A DNA stretch of 64,000 nucleotides from CALJDF01 sp038121105 (GTDB taxonomy: Bacteria; Pseudomonadota; Alphaproteobacteria; SHVP01): the NCBI GenBank assembly GCA_038121105.1, contig JAYONB010000005.1, positions 124,001 to 188,000 of the forward strand, written 5' to 3'. Both the position numbers and the translations under genes were made by a program. Below, in pieces: positions 60,976 through 64,000 of this stretch. Below the pieces are notes generated by a model. That model was not told the origin of the DNA. It worked only from the letters and a program-made list of their open reading frames with translations, and made no database searches. Every line of letters begins with the position of its first letter. Within the stretch, counting starts at the first letter, position 1.

Positions 60976-61689
60976 CTAAAACTTCTCCACCCACGGGCGT
61001 AGGTCCAATTCTTGGGTCCAGGCGCTGCGGTGCTGGCTGTGTAACTGGAAATAGCTTTCTGCGATCGCGTCGGGATCCAACATCGCATCGGGTGCGCGTT
61101 CTGCCGCAAGGTGTGCCTGCTTCGGCGTATGAATCTGGCCGTCTATATTAGCGTAGGCGACGTGAATCCCTTTCGGGCCAAGTTCTCGGGCCATGCTCTG
61201 CGCCAGGGCCCGTAGCCCGAATTTGCCGATTGCAAATCCGGCAAAACCAGAGCTGCCCCGCATGCCCGACGTCGCGCCGGTAAAGAGAATGGTCCCCTCG
61301 CCCTGCGGCACCATGCGTTTGGCGGCCTCGCGACCGAGGAGGAATCCGCCAAGGCACGAGACCTTCCATGCGTTCATGACGTAATCGGTCTTGAGGTCGA
61401 GAATGCTTCCTTTGACACGCCCGCTGGCGTTGTAGACCGCAACCCCCAACGGCCCGAGGTCGGTCACCGTCTTCTCGACCAAATTTACGACGGCCGCCTC
61501 GTCCGTGGCGTCGGTCGGTATCGCGATGGCCTTGCCGCCAGCCTGTTTGATTTCGTCGACCAATGGGTCCAGGTGATCTGCGCTTCGCGCACCGACCGCG
61601 ATGGCATAGCCGGCCCTGGCAAACCGCCGGGCGACCGAGGCGCCGGTACTCGGGCCGAGACCCAATACGATGCAGCTTTTGTTCGTCAT
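60976..61689 (-). CDS. Short-chain dehydrogenase/reductase-like protein with altered active site
   Basis: The 237-residue protein has the SDR fold: a nucleotide-binding start (VLGLGPSTGASVARRF), DATDE, and VYNASG (the usual NAG). The catalytic Y-x3-K motif reads F152-A-I-G-K156, so the Tyr is replaced by Phe. The GATSG segment provides a Thr/Ser nearby. Loss of the Tyr should remove classic oxidoreductase activity, so it may bind substrate or act by another mechanism. It is followed on the same strand by the indolepyruvate oxidoreductase gene to its right, 26 bases upstream. Confidence 0.8.
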   Translation of the reverse strand: MTNKSCIVLGLGPSTGASVARRFARAGYAIAVGARSADHLDPLVDEIKQAGGKAIAIPTDATDEAAVVNLVEKTVTDLGPLGVAVYNASGRVKGSILDLKTDYVMNAWKVSCLGGFLLGREAAKRMVPQGEGTILFTGATSGMRGSSGFAGFAIGKFGLRALAQSMARELGPKGIHVAYANIDGQIHTPKQAHLAAERAPDAMLDPDAIAESYFQLHSQHRSAWTQELDLRPWVEKF

Positions 61690-61715
61690 CTTTCCTCGCG
61701 ATGTTGGGTGTGCAG

Positions 61716-64000
61716 CTACTCTGCCGCTTGTGGTCGTCCCGGGAGATCGTTCAATGCGGACAAGAGCACGTCGCGTCGCTGGTATGCCGCATCAATGCTC
61801 TCGCTCTTGATCGGTCCGAAGCCGCGGATGTCGTTGGGTAGTTCGGCAAGAGCGATGGCGGTGGCATGGGTTCTAGGAGAAAGCTTCGTCGCCAACAGAC
61901 CAATCATGTTCTCGTAGTCGTGGATCAACTGGCGCTCGCGCCGCCGCTCTTTCTGGTACCCGAACGGATCGAAAGGCGTGCCGCGCAGGCGTTTTAGCGC
62001 CGCCAGTATACGGAGACTCTTGAAGAGCCACGGCCCGAACGTCAATTTCTTGGGTCGACCGGTCGTTTCGTCGGGACGTGCAAGAAGCGGTGGGGCCAGA
62101 TGCAGGTTTACCCGATAAGGCCCGACGAACTGCTGATCGAGAGCACGCCGAAATTCGGCGGTGCTGAACAGGCGCGCGACCTCGTATTCATCCTTGTATG
62201 CCATCAGTTTGAAAAGACCCTTGGCAACCGCCGTGGCGAAGCCGGTTTCTCCAGGCATCTTTTCCGCCTCTGCCGCTTGGGCCCGTCTGACGACCAGTCG
62301 GTAGCGTTCGGCGTAGGCATGATCTTGGTAGGCGGTCAGGAAATCCGCGCGCCTTTCGACAATGGAGTGGGCCGTTTCCGCAAGTGGCGGCGCTTCGGCG
62401 TGGCGGTCCAGGGCCACCACGCCAGGGTCTGCGGCGGTCAGTCGGCCGAGCGCGAAGGCGCGTTTGTTGGTGTCGACCGAAACGCCGTTGAGTTCGATGG
62501 CGCGGATCAATGACTGCAACGAAACCGGGATGTCGCCGCGTTGGAAGGTAAGACCCAAGAGGAACATGTTCGTCGTGATAGAATCGCCAAAGAACCGTGT
62601 TCCAATGGCCGTCGCATCGATGAATTGGGTATGGGAATCGCTGGCGGCGAGGGTGATTTCGGCCCGCAACCGATCCGCCTGCAAATCGAAATCGCGGTCC
62701 AGGGTAAAATCGGCGGTCGGTGTTTCGTGGCTATTGATCAGCGCGCGAGTGCGGCCGTTCTCGATGGTTGCGATAACGTCCGGGCTCGCGGCAACGACGA
62801 GGTCGACTCCGAGAATAAGGTCAGCGGCGCCGACATCGATCCGAACCGCGTTTAGGTCTTCCGGGCGTTCGGCGATGCGAACGTGGCTCGTCACTGCACC
62901 GCCCTTTTGCGCTAGCCCGGTTTGATCGATGACGGTGACGCCCTTGCCGTCGAGGTGGGCCGCCATGCCGATCAGGGCGCCAATCGTGATAACACCCGTC
63001 CCGCCCACACCGGTGATCACAATGCCCGCAGGTTTCTCAAGAACCGATGGAGTCGGTGGGGCAAGCGATGAGACCCGTTCAAGTTCCGGTAAAGCGCGTT
63101 CGTCTTGGCGTAGGGTGCCGCCATGGATCGTCACGAAACTTGGGCAAAATCCGTCGAGACACGAGAAGTCTTTGTTGCACGATGATTGATCGATCGCCCG
63201 CTTACGACCGAACTCGGTTTCTACCGGCACGACAGAAAGGCAGTTGGATTGCACCGAGCAGTCGCCGCAGCCTTCGCAGACCAATTCGTTGATGAAGATC
63301 CGCTTGGCAGGGTCGGGGAACGTGCCGCGTTTGCGTCGCCGGCGTTTCTCGGCCGCGCAGGTTTGATCGTAGATCATCACGCTGACGCCCGGCACCGCGC
63401 GCAACTCGCGCTGTATCGGGTCGAGGTGATCTCGGTGATGAATCGTGGTGCCGTGGGGGAAAGCGGCCGGGCTCGCGTATTTCTCCGGCTCGTCGGATAC
63501 CACGGCAATGCGCTCGACGCCTTCCGCGGACACCAGGCGCGCCATGCGTTCGACGCTGGGGCTTCCATCCGGTGCCTGGCCACCGGTCATCGCAACGGCG
63601 TCGTTGTAGAGAATCTTGTATGTGATGTTCACCCCGGCGGCGACGGCTTGCCGAATGGCCAAGCTTCCGGAGTGAACAAAAGTGCCGTCCCCGATATTGG
63701 CGAACACATGTTCGGTCCGCGTAAACGGCGCCTGTCCGACCCAGGCGGCACCCTCGCCACCCATTTGGCTGAACGTTGCGGTTTGACGGTCCATCGACAT
63801 CGCCATGTAGTGACACCCGATCCCGGCGAGGGCTCGGCTTCCCGAGGGAATTTTGGTAGATCGATTGTGCGGGCAGCCCGAACAAAAATACGGCGATCGA
63901 ATGTTCACCGGCACCTGATTGCGCCGTTGTTCGCCACGCGCAGCAAGATAATCCAAGCGGTCGCGGATCGGCCCACTTCTGGTCATCCGAAGGATCCGAT
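61716..64000 (-). CDS. Indolepyruvate ferredoxin oxidoreductase family protein (partial, runs off right edge)
   Basis: The frame is open from the stop at 61716 to the right edge without a start that fits, giving more than 760 residues. The family protein is about 1150 residues long, so roughly 400 N-terminal residues lie outside. Seen are an Fe-S ligand stretch CSGCPHN, the TPP-binding region GDGTFVHSGSLAI and NDAVAMTGGQ, ferredoxin-type CEGCGDCSVQSNCLSV, and the gamma-domain GVGGTGVITIGALIGMAA. It oxidises aryl- or branched-chain 2-oxo acids such as indolepyruvate to acyl-CoA, passing electrons to ferredoxin. An internal ATG at 63984-63986 is not the real start. Confidence 0.93.
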   Translation of the reverse strand, partial: RILRMTRSGPIRDRLDYLAARGEQRRNQVPVNIRSPYFCSGCPHNRSTKIPSGSRALAGIGCHYMAMSMDRQTATFSQMGGEGAAWVGQAPFTRTEHVFANIGDGTFVHSGSLAIRQAVAAGVNITYKILYNDAVAMTGGQAPDGSPSVERMARLVSAEGVERIAVVSDEPEKYASPAAFPHGTTIHHRDHLDPIQRELRAVPGVSVMIYDQTCAAEKRRRRKRGTFPDPAKRIFINELVCEGCGDCSVQSNCLSVVPVETEFGRKRAIDQSSCNKDFSCLDGFCPSFVTIHGGTLRQDERALPELERVSSLAPPTPSVLEKPAGIVITGVGGTGVITIGALIGMAAHLDGKGVTVIDQTGLAQKGGAVTSHVRIAERPEDLNAVRIDVGAADLILGVDLVVAASPDVIATIENGRTRALINSHETPTADFTLDRDFDLQADRLRAEITLAASDSHTQFIDATAIGTRFFGDSITTNMFLLGLTFQRGDIPVSLQSLIRAIELNGVSVDTNKRAFALGRLTAADPGVVALDRHAEAPPLAETAHSIVERRADFLTAYQDHAYAERYRLVVRRAQAAEAEKMPGETGFATAVAKGLFKLMAYKDEYEVARLFSTAEFRRALDQQFVGPYRVNLHLAPPLLARPDETTGRPKKLTFGPWLFKSLRILAALKRLRGTPFDPFGYQKERRRERQLIHDYENMIGLLATKLSPRTHATAIALAELPNDIRGFGPIKSESIDAAYQRRDVLLSALNDLPGRPQAAE

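Overview
The window is about 64 kb of gene-dense chromosomal DNA with moderately high GC. It most resembles a free-living alphaproteobacterium of the Rhodospirillales kind. This rests on gene content and order: aerobic cobaltochelatase cobS-cobT beside a J-domain protein and bolA; aroB-aroK followed by a small membrane protein, a secreted protein, xerD and accA; the run argJ, mutT, comF, grxC, nitrilase, DUF1178, ubiG, lysC, ptsP; prfA-prmC-DUF4167-clpB; and alphaproteobacterial markers such as GapR, DUF1244, DUF1491 and the cysteine-free form of ribosomal protein L36. There is no rRNA, insertion sequence, prophage or CRISPR array. Almost every gene has a clear family, and no stretch longer than 300 bases lacks a gene or feature.

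Layout. 1-4.6 kb: the end of an unassigned gene, a DUF4389 membrane protein, an unusual protein with 15 copies of a P-x-(D/E)-P-x-W motif, meaB, rpmB, a YhhQ-type transporter and upp. 4.6-13.9 kb, mostly minus strand: a phytase-like esterase, a YrdC paralogue, cobT, cobS, a J-domain protein, bolA (plus strand), an AEC transporter, a CorC-like CBS protein, aroB and aroK. 14-25.4 kb: a 46-residue membrane protein, a large secreted protein, xerD, accA, secA (minus), a parvulin, argJ, a GNAT enzyme, a GNAT-Nudix fusion and a methyltransferase (minus). 25.5-44.1 kb: a long plus-strand housekeeping block (alcohol dehydrogenase, comF, grxC, nitrilase, DUF1178, lysC, a nitronate monooxygenase-like protein, ptsP, rodZ, ispG, hisS, prfA, prmC, DUF4167, clpB), interrupted only by ubiG on the minus strand.

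44-54 kb: an M23 peptidase; a divergent AmmeMemoRadiSam module (a fused Memo-AMMECR1 protein opposite a radical SAM enzyme, with a near-perfect 19-bp inverted repeat between them); a lytic transglycosylase; a probable small RNA of the alpha-r8/MmgR type with its own promoter and terminator; an N-formylglutamate amidohydrolase; tRNA-Val(GAC); prolyl aminopeptidase; DUF1491; a DUF72 gene broken by an in-frame stop; rpmJ; and pyruvate kinase. 54-64 kb: a TPR protein, an isovaleryl-CoA-dehydrogenase-like enzyme, two transporters, a run of second N-formylglutamate amidohydrolase, YbdK-type ligase, DUF1244, GapR and a small membrane protein, then an SDR protein with an altered active site and an indolepyruvate ferredoxin oxidoreductase that runs off the right edge.

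The most notable items are the AmmeMemoRadiSam pair with its candidate operator, the probable alpha-r8 small RNA, the P-x-(D/E)-P-x-W repeat protein next to meaB, and the interrupted DUF72 gene. Family assignments come from recognising motifs by eye. No database search, structure prediction or folding computation was run.
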